Of a DNA stretch of 64,000 bases, positions 1-12,324 are shown piece after piece. Source of the stretch: Syngnathus acus (lineage: Eukaryota; Chordata; Actinopteri; Syngnathiformes; Syngnathidae); NCBI RefSeq assembly GCF_901709675.1, contig NC_051089.1, positions 14,683,976-14,747,975 of the forward strand. Direction: 5' to 3'. Made by a program: the position numbers and the translations under genes. Under the pieces are notes generated by a model. That model saw nothing but the letters and a program-made list of their open reading frames with translations, searched no databases and was not told where the DNA came from. The stretch's first letter is position 1. Each line of letters starts with the position of its first letter.

Positions 1-52
1 AATCAACACGTGCATGAGTGTTTTTTCTAGTGTCGTTTTGTTGGTTATGCAG

Positions 53-393
53 GATTCGTTCCCGGCTCGTTTCAAGGCGGTCCACGTCATCCACCAGCCA
101 TGGTACTTCACCACTACATACAACATGGTCAAGCCTTTCATGAAGAGCAAGCTGCTGGAGAGGGTATGGGGAGAGGGGCGGGGTGAAGCACTTCTCTTCT
201 TCCACATCACTTCTAGTATGATTAGGATTCATTTCTTACACCTCAGGTGTTTGTCCACGGGGACGAGCTGGATAACTACTTGAAAGAATTTGATGCCGAC
301 ATCCTGCCTGCAGATTTTGATGGCAAAGCTTACGTGGCGGACTGCCAGGCCATCGCCGCCAGGCTCTTTGGCTCAGAGGACACAGCTCTCTGA
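53..393 (+). CDS. rlbp1: Retinaldehyde-binding protein 1 (CRALBP), last two coding exons, partial
   Basis: Exons 53-163 and 247-393. The first starts after a TATGCAG acceptor and ends AGG|gtatgg. The second starts after CCTCAG and ends at TGA 391-393. The joined peptide starts [11 protein letters not shown], runs through [11 protein letters not shown] and [14 protein letters not shown], and ends GSEDTAL. This matches the C-terminal half of the CRAL-TRIO lipid-binding domain of CRALBP closely; clavesin and alpha-tocopherol transfer protein fit less well. In the family, CRALBP binds 11-cis-retinal and 11-cis-retinol in retinal pigment epithelium and Mueller glia and supports visual-pigment regeneration. 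The N-terminal exons lie before the window. Its neighbour abhd2 is convergent, as in the human RLBP1-ABHD2 order, which supports the call. Fish carry two paralogues (rlbp1a and rlbp1b); which one this is was not decided. Confidence 0.93.
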
Positions 394-1560
394 AGGAGGA
401 AGGTCCTTCGTCTTGGACCATCGATGATCAGACAGGCACCCTGTTGTGAAGCTACAGGACAATTTTTTTTTCTTTTTAATCGGTAAGGAAGTGCTGAGCA
501 CATAGGTATTTAGATTTAGCAGAAGGTGGCTTAAGGTGATAATTAAAATGGATGTTTAGATTTTGGGATGTGCAGTTAATATTTTGGAGGTGGTGCGTTT
601 GGTAGTTTCCTTTAAAACTGGCAGAATATGTGCCTACAAACCTGTCAGATGAATGCTATCAGAAAACAGTTACAATGCAGGACAACCTAAAGAGTGACAT
701 GTTATAAAGTTATAAGTTAATCTGTATGGTCTTAAATATAGTCTGCCTCTGTGCTCTGCAGTGGATTTCTAACCATATGAAATTTTTATTTTCATTTTTT
801 GTGGCTGTAATATAATTTGTCAGGGAATTACAAACACGTTCATGTTGATATTAGACTCAGAACAGTCTCGCGCAGCTTCTGAAACGTATTTTTTGGGAGG
901 GAAAAAAATCAACAACAGAAAATGTGCTTTTGTCAGACAAAATTTATTTTTATCATAACTCCTTTTATAAAGACTCTTGAAAAAGAAAACAAGAAAATAA
1001 AAAATACCCCAGTGTCCAACATGAGAAAATAACGTGTGCACCTTTTTTGTCACCTTTGCATCCTTTTATGGCATTTCAGCATAAACAACTACAAAACCAA
1101 AATTAAAGCTGCATATTTACTGTGGCTCATTTTTAATGTGGGCTCTCAACCACATGCCAAAAAAGGTTGACTCCAAACATGTGTGTACCCCTCGATAAGA
1201 ATGAGCCCAAAATGCCAAAAAGTATAGGCGAAAAACATATTTTAGATGCACTGGGCACTTATAAATACATTTTCTTTTACAACATGGTACATAACGTTAC
1301 AAGCCAACCACCTTATTTACATTACACTGATCTTCATTAATTTCGTTTGGTTGCTTATTGCCTTTAGTTTTGCCCCATCCATGGGTTAATGAAGATTTCA
1401 AAATAAATAAATTTTCCAAATATTCATTAAACGCTTTCATTATTTAAAGTCAATCGTTTTGGTTTTTTGTCATGATTATAAGACAACGTAGGCCTACGCA
1501 TGTCTCACTCATCAACACACAAAAAGGTATTCAGGAAACAAGAATTATTCACAAAAAATA
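394..1560 (+). other. Probable rlbp1 3' UTR and downstream flank
   Basis: This AT-rich stretch follows the rlbp1 stop and has no coding signal. AATAAA at 1402-1407 is a plausible polyadenylation signal, and another AATAAA-like run lies near 1557. The true transcript end cannot be fixed from sequence alone. Confidence 0.45.
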
Positions 1561-3355
1561 AAGATCTGTTAAGTTAGAAGAGGCAAAAAAAAAAAAATCA
1601 ATCTCATTCATGATGACTGAATTGGAAACAAATCAACCATTGGCCTCTCGCTGGTTGAGATGATAATGATTGGCGTCCCTGACAGTATCAGTGATTTTTA
1701 TAGAAAGGCTCCTGGCAATGAGAAACCTCTCCATTATTGGCCATGGTTATATTTAATGTAGTTTTTTTTAGTTTAATCTTACAACTAAATTCAGGAAATT
1801 AGATTTTGTACCAATGGTCACATTTGAATGAAAATGAACTGCAAAGGAGAGAAAGAAATTTTGAAAGGAAAGCAACAGGGGTATCATATTTTTGCCAGAC
1901 TGAGAAATGGAACTAGTAGAAGAAGCTGGACACTATCATCAGCCCTATACCAAGAAACAGGGTGTACTTGGGAGTAATACATTATTCCTCACTTTCGTGA
2001 CAAAGGAATTGTCTATGTTATACGTTCTACTTTTTTTTTTTTTTTTGACAATGTAAGAAAAAATTACAAAATACTCACGTGAGGGCGAAAACCAGATTTT
2101 ACATGAAATTGGTGCTGGACCTACACAGTTGTTACGGCTTTTTTTTTTTTTTTTCTTCAAGTAAACTAAACTATCTCATCATCATGTTTATATAAGAGTA
2201 ATTGGAGTTATGTTGCCTTTGAGTCAAAAGTATTAATGTTGCAATTAGATCTCTAATAATTCATGTTTTAATAATTTGCATTTGAGCAATTTACTGCATT
2301 TTTTTTTTTTGTTCAAGTAGCTGCACTCAAGCACTGAACACCATAAAAAAAAAACATCTTCCTTCACCTTACATCTAAGTATCTGTCACTCAAATGTGCA
2401 CTGTTCACTGGCTGATAACACATCACAATCACCAGTATTGTTCAAACAGTGCACAAAAATAACCATTTGGTTTATCATTTAGTGACTTGGCATTTCAACG
2501 AGTCAACTGAGATTATTCGAGCCAAGCTAGCAAGTGTGCTTGCCAATGCCGAGCCGTCCCTTTAACGGTACAGCGAACAAGGCCTTGGCTCTGGCCACTG
2601 AGCATTGGCAGTGGGTCAGCGTCTCCACTCGAGCTGCAGCTGTGGAAATAGATTGCGGGGACACCAACAAGAGGCAACGCACACGGAGGACATCTGAATG
2701 ATCTCACACATACGCCCAACGTTGTCCTCTCACTAGCAGAGAGCAAAAGAAAAACTTGAAGGGATGGGAGGAGCTATAAAGTGCAAAGAATCAGTGTAAT
2801 AGAAAGTGACTGCGGGAATGTGCATGGATTGATCCCTTTGGGCTTGATCCCTCCTCACGAGCAAATGTGCTTTCTTCCTCTTCAAGTGTCATGCACACAG
2901 TAAGAGGGGGGGTGGAACAGAAACCCTACCAAAATATTACTTGTTTTTGTTAACTGCTAATTTTCTTGAATCGGGCCTACGTGATGATCGTGTTACACAT
3001 GGTTCCCAGTCTTGCTATATTTATGACTGATGCTGCATCAAGCAGACATCATGAGGCTATAATGGCGGTGATGAGCAGTGATCCGTAATGGCCACACTAC
3101 TTTGACTCATATTTGGTCAATGCCTTCATTATCAAAGGTCACCGCTGAGCACATGTCGTAAAACAATGTGTTTCCTGCTCTGAACTTTACAGAAGCAGAT
3201 TGTTGTTCCTGTGCTGAAGGCAAGGGGACGTGTGGCAGGTGCAGCACCAAAGAAGAAGGCCGAGGAGGGAGGGAGCACTTCCACATGTCTCCTAAGTGTC
3301 GAACAGTGGAGTCTTATGTGGTCAGGGAGTGCGAAAAGGACGTGGAGAATTTTTT
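1561..3355. other. Convergent rlbp1/abhd2 intergenic or 3' UTR DNA
   Basis: No exon-like sequence was seen. Poly-T/A runs occur near 2030, 2140 and 2300. The part next to 3356 is probably abhd2 3' UTR (minus strand), which is long in other vertebrates, but no convincing polyadenylation signal was chosen. Confidence 0.35.
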
Positions 3356-6300
3356 TTAGGCTTTTTCCTTTGTGCACGAACTCTCACTCAGGGGGTCACT
3401 TTGGCACGGCGCTTTCTGCTTCTGCCACTGGCATATGGCGTTGGCGTAGCCCACAATCACTTTGTCCATCCAGGTGAGGGGTTTGGGGAAGAGCACGGCA
3501 CCTTTGAAGAAACCCAGGTGGCCACCGTGTAGCGTCAAGGCAAAGATGACATTGGGCTTCTTCTCTAGGGAGTGACAAAGCGGACAGTCATCAGACCTTT
3601 GGACTCTGAACACGAAGAACAGAAAGTCGCCTGGAATATGACACTAATGACGGCTTATACAGATAAAAGCATGACTCCATGGTTCCATATCACCTTGCCA
3701 GACAACCACATGGACTTCAATTAGAGTACGATAAAGCAGAAAAAAAGATTACAGTCAGACAAAGACATAGCAACTCAGAATAGAGCTCATATTAAATGGG
3801 CAAACTAGTCTCAGATTTGTCAGTACAGTTGGCCCGGTTGTCAACTTAGACACGGGGGTCCTTGGTTTGCAACACTGTTTCATCGCTACGGAGGGGGAGA
3901 ATACAATTTGTCAGTCGGAAGACGGCGGACGTCAGGACCATAAATGAGGCACCCCTTCAGTCATTAATACAACATTAGACAATCTCACAATTAGGGTAGG
4001 AAAATTCTGTGAATTTTCAAATCTGTTGGAATTATCAAAGTTATGGGAATATAAAAGACATTTACAAAACGGAATAAAGTTGAGGACATTTTTAACAATT
4101 TGATGCAGACACCCTCGCAAGCCTTTGCCACTCAGTGAGAGTCAACCTGCAATAAATTTGGTTGTTTCAGCCGAGATTATGCTACAATGTATTTTCCCCG
4201 ACCAAATTGGAGTTACTCCGGCAAGCAACTGCCACCACTTTCTTGAAAATTGCCAACTACTCTATTCATCCATTTTCTAAACCACTTCGTCACTGCTTGA
4301 GCGCGGCTTTCTGTCGCCAAAAATATGACAGGTTCAATGCAGTGGAAAAAGTCTCATTAAATAAATACAAGCACACAAAAAATTGCTGAGATGAAAATGA
4401 AGGAAACTATGTCGTTGTTCCTCCTTTTGCAGCTATAACAACATTTATTGTTCAGGGGAAACAATTTTACAATACGGCGGAGTGTTTCTGTGGGATTTTC
4501 TTTTAATGGACAAGAGGTTGAGGCTGTCGAATTTCTTCCTGTGTGTGAGTGTGTGTGTGCGTTTGTTTGTTTGGGGGTCTTGCAGAGACATTTTTAGGTG
4601 AGCATGGGTACATATGCGTCTTAATAAGTTTGAATTTGGTGAATGCTACTCAAAAGCTTGCAATAGGTACAGTAGCTAAGTGAGCTTTCCTCAGTGTTGC
4701 TCCACGATGGCTAACTCCAATATGAGGTGATTGTGGAATAAATTGGACATTGTCAGAATGTCTGACTTATTACAAAAAGATAATGGTCAAAACTAGGACA
4801 CCTTCCCCGAAGGCGATAAATGATTCATCTTCATCCGATGGTCACGTGAACTTGCATAGGGTGCTGCAGCTGTGCCCGAGCGGAACGGCGTGCTCGGCTA
4901 TTAAGGATTGGCCTGGATCTCTTTATTTTGTATCTTTTATCTAGGTTAGTGGGAGACACTGATTCAGTTCAGTTGTGATTTTGACCCCACAGGGCTTTTA
5001 ACTGTGTGCATCATGCATGGAAGCTGCCTTGAGTGCTGGTCCACACCCTTCGACATCATTTCACCAGGCCCAGAATGATGGAACGCTCAAGATTTAACAC
5101 TAAAATAATAACAATAGTTGTAATAGTGGTTGCATGGGTGTACTCTGTGTTCAAGTTTGGCGCACAAGAGTAGCAGCATGTGCAGTAGATGTCTGTCATG
5201 CCTTTTCCCAGTATGACTGCATTATATTTTAAAACCAACAGCTGGTCATGGTGTTACTTAAAAGACACATGACTGAAAGTCAGTTACACAAAGCCTTTTC
5301 TTTTCCCAAATAGCCTCTGGGTTTGTATATGGCAGAGTATTAAGAGGGAGAGAACCCACATTGCACGGTTCATCTGATACACTTTGGATTTTTTGCAGTC
5401 AAATGGCTCATTTATTATAATTTGATCTAACATGATATGAATTACAGCAGTGTGAAGAGAAAACAAAATGATTGAATAAAGCCTCAGAATAAAATAAAAC
5501 TGTCTCTCTGTATTATGTATGCATTTATGTATCAATGTCACAGTCAAGTGTTAACATTATTTTCATGCAATTTAAGTGTATGTGGGTGTTCCGTGTAAAC
5601 AGACCCTTTTTTTTTTTTACCCTTTTAACCTAACTATTTTGGTAGTGCTTCAGTTCCCAACATACTTAGACTTCTAGAAGCCTATTGACATAGTTGCAAG
5701 ACACTTTGGATTAGAATGAAAAAGTTGGCAAATTATAACTCATACTGCAGCCCTATTACTGCCACAATTTGGCCATAGATTTTTTTTCTTACCAGTCTCA
5801 AATATCTCTAACATAGTGAGTAATCTATCATTGTCTGTCATGTCATCTAGCAGGATGACATGCTTCCTGACAACTCCCTCAAGATGTGTCATCTTAGCAA
5901 GAAGCATCTGCAAACTGCCTTTAAATTGAAGGCTTCGGCCACAAAAATACAATTTTGAGATTTTGTATGCGGACCACACCGGGCTGGTCTTTGCTCTATT
6001 GTTCTATTGAGGTTTGTGGTTCTAAATAAGCCCAAATGGAACTAATCCGACAATAATATGTGGAATCGTAGTGTTGCGCCACTGAGGTGGTTGTCATGGC
6101 AAATTGTTGCTTACCTGCTAATGTGCGGGGGATTTTGAGCAGAGAGTCATGAACCAGAGGATCGTCTGCAGCGTTCACAAGCAGCAGTGGGACATTTACC
6201 TACAAGAAGACAATTCATAAGGTTAACACCACAGAAACAATGTCAACAAGCGTTATATGAATGGCCGTGTCTTACATTGTGAATATAATGGACGCAGCTT

Positions 6301-9300
6301 TCCTTCTCATAATACTCTTTGAGAGAGCTGTGGCCATGAAATTTCCTGTTGAAAGACATAATAGTACGATAGATTCATGGTAAGAGATTGAAATTTGTGT
6401 TGTTTGAAGATCAGAAGTGGCAACTTTAACGTGCCTCATGATGTTGTCGTCGATCTGCATGAGGGATGTTGCTGTATATAGCCGACCAAGATCTCCAGGC
6501 ACCATTTTAACCGAGTTTCCCCCAAATAGACTGTGCCTGGACCATGCAAAAAAGTTAGGGTTACATTAGACAAGTTAGGGAATATATGAATACAAAACAG
6601 TTCTTACATTTTCTATCTTTTTCTGAACAATTTACCTTTATTTGTCGTAAGAGTCAAACATAACTTATGCCTGATGGATTGCTAAATTATTTTTTTATTC
6701 AAATCTAATTAAGGCTCTTCTCCACAAGCGTTACCTGTGTGAAAGGATTATTTTCTTCATGTTGTCAGCCATGAGAAAATTATAAAAGCGCCTGAATTGA
6801 TCCCACTGTAGGAATGTTTCCTGGGCCCTGAGAGACAAACAGACAGGAAGTCAGTTTCGGAATGCTGAGTGAGCGCTAACAACGCAATGTCATATGTAAT
6901 CCATTGGACAAAGAGTCATGCCGAGGTCTGCGTCAGACATTAACAAAAAGCTCAGTGGGCGAAACTAAGAATGAAATGCAAATTATTTATGAACAGACAA
7001 AGAGTTGTGAATGTAGCTTTACATATGGAAAGAACTAGCAGTCTTTCCTGTTTCTTACTAGGAGCTGTTAACAAATGCATGCACTTCGCTTTGCTCCCAT
7101 AATCTCCTACCGGTGTGTAAATATCGAAAGCATTTATGAATATGCCAGTTTCTGTGCAACCCTTCAACCCTTCTGCTTTACGTCATCTATGTGCCAGTTG
7201 CAGTACGTGATAAGAAAGTCAGGAGGAGCATACACCAGATAGATATAATGGAATTACACTTAATAAACAAATAAGACCAATGTGTTATCATAGAATGATT
7301 CAGATTAAGCAATGAGACATCCACCAACCTAAGAGCACTGTAACCTTGACAGACGCTGACACAGCACAGCACTCGCTCCTGGTTGGACATGTTCTCACCT
7401 AGGAACTTGCAGACAATGTTTCCACCCAGACTGAAGCCCACCACTATCAACTGGGTTTGAGGATACATCCGCTTAATGTAGCCAACCATGGCGGCAAACT
7501 CCCATGTGCACCCTATGAGGATAATTTTATTGATTAATACAAGATTCCTGGGCAGAACAGAATGCATTTCGGTAGTTCCATTATCAGGATTTACCATATG
7601 TAAACATGCGTGGCGACGTGAGCTCGATGTTGGGTAGAGCTCCAAGGTGGTTTAGCACAGCACAGCGGTAGCCGTCCTTCTGGGCATAATCCACAAAGGT
7701 TCGAATGTAATGCTTCTCACTGTGGTTACCGATGCCGGGGCAGATCACCATGGTGATGTCATCTGGTCAAACAGGCAGAGAGATATTTCACGAATCAGAG
7801 ATTATGGATTATTTTACTGCTTTAAAGCAGATCAAAACAAGTCAAGGGGAGGGGGTCCAAAGGATTACACTGTTTCTCTCGAGCTAAAGCAAAAAAGTCA
7901 ACCCACTTCTGGAAAAATAGCACATTTTTTATGTATAAATAAAACATTACGATCATTTCAAAATGTCAACGTTGCATTTGTTTGCTTTCAGTTTTAGTCA
8001 TGACAATTTTAATGTGGCAATGTTTAGCCATTTAGCTTTGCTAAAAGCTATACAAACGACCCTTCACAATCCAATTGCATTACCTCCTGTTCGATGGTCC
8101 CCCACTGGTTCAAAGAGGTCAAAGGTCGCAGTGGCCCCATCCGACATGGGCAAGTACTTCCTGATGCCACTGGGATGAGGTGCGCTCACCCGACCTAGTT
8201 TGCCGTATAAGGCCGTCTGGAGGTGACCGCTCTTGCCCCATAGTAATGGTGGAATATACCTGTGTAGCAACAGTTTCATCAACAACTTCCTTTCAAAAGA
8301 AAATTTGTTTTCATGGCTCTAGATAGGAGCATGAGGCCGCATTATAAGTAACAGTAAACAAAGGATACTGATTTGCATTGGTGGTTTATGCCAATGGAAA
8401 ATGTTTGGGTCATCATACAGTTGCTTTTTTGGAAGATTACACAATGAGGTAATGAGGGGCCATCAATGTTTGACATTGTTGTCACAGCTCATGTCTTTAG
8501 TTATGAAATAGGCTGCTGAGATTGCTGCACATGACGCAGATAACATTATCATAGCTCGAGATCACCAAAACGGTGAGTTTACTATCATATTATGTCATAC
8601 CATATTTGTTTACAAAGCTTGCTGGCTGGTTCCAAAACACAATGATCAGCACAAAAATATTAGTCCTGTTTTTTAGATTACAATGAAAACCGTAGCGACA
8701 CAGTGATTACATGCTCTGCATAGCTTCAAGCAGACTGTGTATACAGTTCATCGTGACGTCACGTTACACAAGTACTTTAACCTTGTCCCTGTGTTTTCTC
8801 ATCTCTGGCTCCAACATTTACCGCACCTTGAAAATACACACTTACATAAGAGCACAGGGAGCAGCTTCAATTTGGTAACGTGATCGCCTCTGCCGTTTGT
8901 TGTAAGCAGAAGCGGCTCTTGACAGCACGTTTCTGGAAGGCGCACAGCAGTTTTAATCCGAGGCGGATCATCTCTTTGTTGTAATGTGGATGAGTAGTCA
9001 GACGCCTGTTTGGAGTGGCCTTGTGATTCTCATTTCAAAAAGCTTCATATTACAAATAGCTAAACAGTCACATAGCACCAAGGCGCACTTGATATTTTAT
9101 TGATCACGCAGCAGTCCCAGTGGTGTGCACATTCCCAAACACAACCAAACAGTCACGATGTAGTTGGTTCTGATAACTTCCCAGCTCTTCAGAGCTCCCA
9201 GTGTAATATACCGCTTGCACAAAATGTGCCATTGTGGGTAACAAATATCCATGACTTCGTAAAAACGCAATCATAAAACAGATTAGATTAGGGTGAACAA

Positions 9301-9973
9301 CAGCTATCCTATCCACTCACATGTTAAAATGACTCTTCTGAACATGCAGCTGAGTGAAAGGCAAAGGGGTCCAGATGAACTGGTTACATAAGCAGACCCC
9401 TGTGGTTAACTCTTAAGAGTTAACTCTAAGGAGTCCCGCTAAAGATCTAAAGTTTCCTCTGGAACAATAGAAGAGGAGAATGTTGGCTCTCAAAAGTTCA
9501 GGTATTTTTATTTATTTTTTACAAATACTGTACAGGCTGTGAAGCTGACAAGAAAATGCATTTTCTGCATTTGTTCAATGAATTCTACCATAGGGCCCTG
9601 TTGTTTCATGTTCCACGACAAAGCCTGACAGATGTACGGCACACAAAGGAACACTGACGACAGATGGGATCGTCACTAGACTGAGTGCTACATTCGCCAC
9701 AGTACCAAATGGCAAGCCAGCATCTACATTTCCATGGCAACAGCATGAATGATAAAAAACTCACTCTTTGGTCAGCTGAGAACAGGACTTGAGCAGGAAG
9801 TGGTTGAGGGGTGTGTCTTGATAGGTGAGGTCTGGGGGTGCGGTGGGACTCTTAAGGTTGAGGCAGCGCACAATGACGTAGAGGACCGTCGCCACCGCTG
9901 CCAATTTCATGCCATCAAACATCGCCGGAAGCTCCGGAGCGATGGTGTGCACATCCGATTCATGCGTGCTCAT
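3356..9973 (-). CDS. abhd2: Abhydrolase domain-containing protein 2 (monoacylglycerol lipase ABHD2)
   Basis: Nine coding exons on the minus strand: 9765-9973, 8084-8259, 7595-7762, 7329-7512, 6735-6827, 6435-6536, 6276-6345, 6115-6199, 3356-3564. The sum is 1296 nt, 431 aa plus stop; human is 425. The start follows an ATTCCAG acceptor seven bases upstream. An N-terminal hydrophobic anchor (KLAAVATVLYVIV, about residues 22-34) precedes an alpha/beta-hydrolase fold. The nucleophile elbow GFSLGG places Ser212; NAADDPL gives Asp347; HGGHLGF gives His378. These match human Ser207, Asp345 and His376, so the triad is intact. The protein is three residues shorter than human around SVKMVPGD. ABHD2 is a membrane serine hydrolase acting on 2-arachidonoylglycerol; in mammalian sperm it is progesterone-dependent. 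The intron between 6435 and 6345 appears to use a GC donor. The non-coding first exon lies near 11542. Confidence 0.95.
8754..8761. promoter_or_regulatory. Perfect CRE octamer in abhd2 intron
   Basis: TGACGTCA in the intron between the first two abhd2 coding exons. One of four perfect copies between 8.7 and 13.1 kb. Confidence 0.4.
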
Positions 9974-11541
9974 GATTGCTCTGGAATAAAAAATAAAAAT
10001 TGATAAACAACATACAGTATAAAAAATAAAAATATGCAAGGGATGCTAGGGATTTTGGGGGAAAAATTAATGATTAGAATAATATAGACGATCATGATCA
10101 ATTGTTACTTGGATAATGACATTACGGTAAACTGCACAGAGCACAGGAAAGCCACATATTTGTCATGATCATATTCAAGTACATTGCATAAATTCACACA
10201 GCATTGCGCCAAAGTCTTATGCCACAATTTGTTTTCATGACCCTGTTTACATCATTACCAGTACAGCACACTAAATGGGAAGGATACAAGCTTAAGCAAT
10301 GAATTACAGAAACATATACAGTAGGCTTGTGTTTTTTAGACTTTATAATGCTATGCAAATAGTTTTGTGAATTGTTTGTCAACTAACTTACGTATCCATT
10401 TTTTATACTCAATAACTTTGTTGTGTACATTCTGAGAAGTTGTTTTTAAATATATTTCATTGCCTGCAACAAAACGTCTTGTGCAATAAAAAAATCACTA
10501 AATACTAAACATATTTTTTATCCCCCCCCATCTGTCTTTTCTGTACTCCTTTAAAGATGACTTACTTGTTTTCAGCGTGACTACAATAAACAATGATTCC
10601 CAAAACTGGGAAATTGTGATGAGTGAAGTCACAGTGATGTGGTCAGACCTATGAGCAGAATAAACAATACATTAGAAATAAAACATGGTCAGCAAAAAAA
10701 AAGACTGTTACCAACATTACATTGCCTCGTGTGAATTGTTCACTCAGTACCATCAATTCTTTTTGAGTCTGAATCTCAGCGCTAGTTAGTAGACTGCAAA
10801 TGATGGTATTACAACAAGCAATTTAGTGACGCCTTCATTTTCACCTTTAGTGAGAGCTTCAGCAATTATGACTTAGGAACACTTCAAATATGTGACCAGA
10901 TAGTTATTTTCCAGACGGAGAACACGTTAACACAAGTTGTAGCGTCTGAATCCCCACCCACGATTAATAAGATCGTCCAGTTTCCGCATTCTCACACTGG
11001 ATCACAAGTCGTGGACATATGTCAGAATAGCCGCGATTAATTGATTTCTTTTTTTGACAACACTTGGGTCAGTAAATGAACGTTGTGATTTGACAGGGGA
11101 GTCTGCTAATGTTGCCTCTGCTAGCGTTCTTTGTCACGACTTGCAGGCTGCCACAAGGACACACACTGGTGGCATATTGCATGATGGAAAAGGCGAAAAG
11201 AAAACACTTGCGATCGAAAACCTCAAATAAAAAACAAAATCAAAGTTCATATATGTCTGGTGGTCGTTTTAAATACCAGCAACCCACCATTCACATTACA
11301 TTGGCTCCACAATGCTGGTGTAAAAAAAAATTAAAAATAAAAATAAACTCGTTTTTTTTTTTATTCAGGCCACGCTGATCGATTCAGTTTGTGTTTGACT
11401 CAGTGTCTCCATGAATTTTATTTCATTTTTTTGCAGGATCGTCAGGTTAAACCTTGGGCTCGTACGTTAAATACACTACGTAGAGCAAAGGAAGACAAGA
11501 GCACCAGTCGCAGCAGCATCTTTTAGCATGGCGTTACTTAC

Positions 11542-11720
11542 CACAGTCGAAGAAAGAATCCGCCGCTGACTGCCTCAAAACGTTTGTTATTGGGCTCGTG
11601 TTAAGTCATAACTGTCTGTTGTGTAATGCCGTCGCATTGGAAGTAACCCATGCAAAGCACACCAGGTACTGGTACTGTAGCCACCACACTGACAGCTCGA
11701 TTCCGCTTCCGAGAAGATTC
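11542..11720 (-). promoter_or_regulatory. abhd2: Probable abhd2 non-coding exon 1 and core promoter
   Basis: On the minus strand, TTCGACTGTG|gtaagt is a strong donor at the 11542/11541 boundary. It would join a leader exon to the coding exon whose acceptor is at 9980. The upstream edge (about 11700) is a guess. An inverted CCAAT box (ATTGG, 11745-11749) and a perfect octamer ATTTGCAT (11725-11732) lie just upstream. Confidence 0.55.
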
Positions 11721-12324
11721 TCCAATTTGCATATGGGCCCTGTCATTGGTTGAGCACATAGTGACGTCACAACACACTGATCGGGACCACCCATTTTCTG
11801 TATATTGAATATTGAGATGAGTTTGTTACAAAGAGTGCCCGCCTGAGGGCGACAGAGTTTGGCAAAATATTGCATTTCTAAGCGTCTCATCTTGTCAACA
11901 TTGTAATTTTTCTGACTGAATATAACTATGACATATGAAACGTGTAGGTAATTTGGTTTGAGGTGGTACCAAATACTGAATATTACTTTTGAAGACCGTC
12001 TTGGCAATATATTTATTCCGATCTGCGAACTATTCATGTGACATTTTGCGGGACACATAGTGTCGATCATACCAATATATTTAAAAAGTACATTCAGCGA
12101 TTTTTGAATGATAAATCAGACCCGAGTACTTGGTAGGACTGCACCCAAATCCTCTTCAGTCCACAGGGGGAAAGGTTTCCGCCCACACAATGACGTCACT
12201 ACATTTGGTTTTTCGTCCGTTGGCTGCCACAGGATTCCGATTTTCACAGTGCACTTGAATGCGGCTACAACGCGAATTTCAGCTCCATTCTGAACAACTC
12301 TAGTTCAATAAAGAATAAATCAAT
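11721..12324. promoter_or_regulatory. Shared divergent promoter between abhd2 (-) and mfge8 (+)
   Basis: The two genes are head-to-head with about 780 bp between the abhd2 leader donor and the mfge8 ATG. The interval holds an octamer and CCAAT box on the abhd2 side and two perfect palindromic cAMP-response elements, TGACGTCA, at 11762-11769 and 12191-12198. No clear TATA box was seen. Co-regulation is inferred, not shown. Confidence 0.55.

Noticed and set aside
7187-7645. 152-aa continuous minus-strand frame
   Set aside because: Contains abhd2 exon 7329-7512 but reads through both flanking introns; replaced by the spliced model.
11606-12070. 154-aa minus-strand frame between abhd2 and mfge8
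   Set aside because: No known domain; it overlaps the divergent promoter and the abhd2 leader exon.
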